Source: an uncultured Flavobacteriaceae bacterium (GTDB lineage: Bacteria > Bacteroidota > Bacteroidia > Flavobacteriales > Flavobacteriaceae). Taken from it: 5,717 nt of DNA. Positions 4,690 through 5,717 of the stretch are shown in pieces (the stretch's first letter is position 1; each line of letters opens with the position of its first letter). Made by a program: the position numbers and the translations under genes. The notes beneath the pieces were generated by a model. It made no database searches. It worked only from the letters and a program-made list of their open reading frames with translations, and had not been told where the DNA came from. The stretch covers positions 1 through 5,717 of the forward strand of contig CAMZLT010000268.1 of the NCBI GenBank assembly GCA_947311745.1. The letters run 5' to 3'.

Positions 4690-5717
4690 ATGAAATTTAA
4701 CACAAAAGTAATTCACGGAAAACAACAACACGAACCAACAACAGGAGCAGTAATGACTCCTATTTTTCAAACTTCAACTTTTGCACAAAGTAGTCCTGGA
4801 CAACATAAAGGTTATGAATATTCTAGAGCTGCAAATCCAACACGAACAGCTTTAGAAAACGCCTTTGCTTCTATTGAAAATGGCACACATGGTTTTGCTT
4901 TTTCGTCTGGTTTAGCTGCAACCGATTGTGTACTACGTTTGCTTAATCCAAATGATGAAATTATCGCTGGTGACGATCTTTACGGAGGAACATATAGAAT
5001 GTTTACCAAACTCTTTGAAAAATATGGTTTAAAATTTCATTTTGTAAATATGGATGACCCTGAAAATGTAAAAAAAGCCATTACAAAAAACACCAAATTA
5101 ATTTGGATGGAAACACCAACCAATCCGTTATTAAAAGTTGCAGATATTGTTGCAATTACCAAGATTGCTAAAGAAAACAATCTTTTAAGTGTTGTAGATA
5201 ACACGTTTGCCACACCATATTTACAACAACCATTAGATTTAGGTGCTAATATTGTAATGCATTCTGCTACAAAATATCTTGGAGGACATTCTGATATTGT
5301 TATGGGGGCTTTAATGGTAAAAGATGCAAAACTTGCCGAGGATTTACATTTTATACAATTTGCTGGAGGAGGAATTGCAGGACCAATGGACTCGTTTTTA
5401 GCGTTGCGTGGTGTAAAAACATTGGCAATACGTATGCAAAGACATTGCGAAAACGGTATGGCTGTTGCAAATTTTTTAGAAAACCACACTAAAGTAGCAA
5501 ATGTATATTATCCTGGTTTACAATCGCATCCAAACCATGAAATTGCTAAAAAACAAATGCGTGATTTTGGCGGAATGCTTTCGTTTAGACTAAAAGATAC
5601 TTCACGCGAAGCAACTTTTAAAGTATTAGAAAATTTAAGTGTTTTTACGCTTGCTGAATCGCTTGGTGGAGTAGAAAGCCTTGCTAATCATCCTGCAACA
5701 ATGACACACGCATCTAT
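4690..5717 (+). CDS. Cystathionine gamma-synthase/lyase-type PLP enzyme (Cys/Met metabolism family), C-terminus outside window
   Basis: Fold-type I PLP enzyme of transsulfuration, in the cytoplasm. The frame is open from the ATG at 4690 to the window end, giving 342 residues of an expected 380 or so. Family marks in order are YEYSRAANPT (42-51), whose Y44 and R46 bind PLP phosphate of the neighbouring subunit, SSGLAA (72-77), DDLYGGTYR (95-103) with Y98 stacking on PLP, VVDNTFATP (168-176) with D170 contacting the PLP ring nitrogen, and HSATKYLGGHSD (191-202) with the Schiff-base K195. Late in the protein LGGVESLANHP (325-335) is shared by gamma-synthases and gamma-lyases. The sequence does not separate synthase (metB-like, O-acyl-homoserine plus cysteine) from lyase or O-acetylhomoserine sulfhydrylase, although resemblance to flavobacterial proteins annotated as cystathionine gamma-synthase makes that the first guess. 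It follows the antiporter by 36 nt. AACATTTG (4666-4673) is a near match to the -7 consensus but has no well-spaced TTG, so both readthrough and a weak promoter are possible. Confidence 0.95.
   Translation, partial: MKFNTKVIHGKQQHEPTTGAVMTPIFQTSTFAQSSPGQHKGYEYSRAANPTRTALENAFASIENGTHGFAFSSGLAATDCVLRLLNPNDEIIAGDDLYGGTYRMFTKLFEKYGLKFHFVNMDDPENVKKAITKNTKLIWMETPTNPLLKVADIVAITKIAKENNLLSVVDNTFATPYLQQPLDLGANIVMHSATKYLGGHSDIVMGALMVKDAKLAEDLHFIQFAGGGIAGPMDSFLALRGVKTLAIRMQRHCENGMAVANFLENHTKVANVYYPGLQSHPNHEIAKKQMRDFGGMLSFRLKDTSREATFKVLENLSVFTLAESLGGVESLANHPATMTHAS

Noticed and set aside
5037..5489. 150-codon open frame on the minus strand opposite the PLP enzyme
   Set aside because: It covers the Schiff-base lysine region of a well-supported gene in antisense. 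Its composition reflects complementary codons, and no family is recognisable.
1..5717. Search for a defence, toxin-antitoxin, mobile or otherwise exotic multi-gene system
   Set aside because: Every long reading frame falls in a familiar housekeeping or stress family. There are no direct-repeat arrays, transposase motifs or tRNA/attachment sites. The non-coding leaders are the only structure that the genes leave unexplained.

Overview
The window is a stretch of ordinary, AT-rich bacterial chromosome that most likely comes from a member of the Bacteroidota, probably Flavobacteriaceae. The grounds are the A/T-rich codon choice in every gene, start codons preceded by A-rich sequence without a Shine-Dalgarno, a promoter element matching the Bacteroidota -7 pattern TAnnTTTG ahead of rpsO, and protein sequences that resemble flavobacterial versions of their families. 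I see no insertion sequence, CRISPR array, tRNA, rRNA or phage gene.

Left half (1-2878), all on the minus strand and read right to left: a thioredoxin-fold ArsC/Spx-family protein (2507-2878), then 5 nt later a MazG/PRA-PH-type nucleotide pyrophosphohydrolase (2118-2501), then rpsO for ribosomal protein S15 (1762-2031) with its own promoter and a strong intrinsic terminator, then pnp for polynucleotide phosphorylase (1-1582, C-terminus cut off by the window edge). The rpsO-pnp order is the classical one found in many bacteria. The terminator and a 179-nt structured spacer separate the two genes, so pnp probably has some transcription or post-transcriptional control of its own.

Right half (2966-5717), all on the plus strand: a DinB-like four-helix metal-site protein (2966-3418), a CPA1/NhaP-type Na+(K+)/H+ antiporter (3418-4653) whose ATG overlaps the DinB stop codon in TAATG, and 36 nt further on a PLP-dependent cystathionine gamma-synthase/lyase-type enzyme (4690 to the window end, incomplete). 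An 87-bp intergenic region (2879-2965) separates the two divergent gene groups.

The genes are conserved housekeeping or stress genes, and I do not find a convincing undescribed multi-gene system. The most interesting material is non-coding: the leaders of rpsO and pnp. Each has a perfect hairpin in the leader (7 bp before rpsO, 8 bp before pnp). The pnp leader also has a larger bulged stem with a competing fold and a five-codon in-frame mini-ORF that ends inside the start-proximal hairpin. S15 and PNPase are both known to repress their own synthesis through leader RNA structures in other bacteria, so these are reasonable candidates for autoregulatory elements. That role is inferred from position and pairing only.
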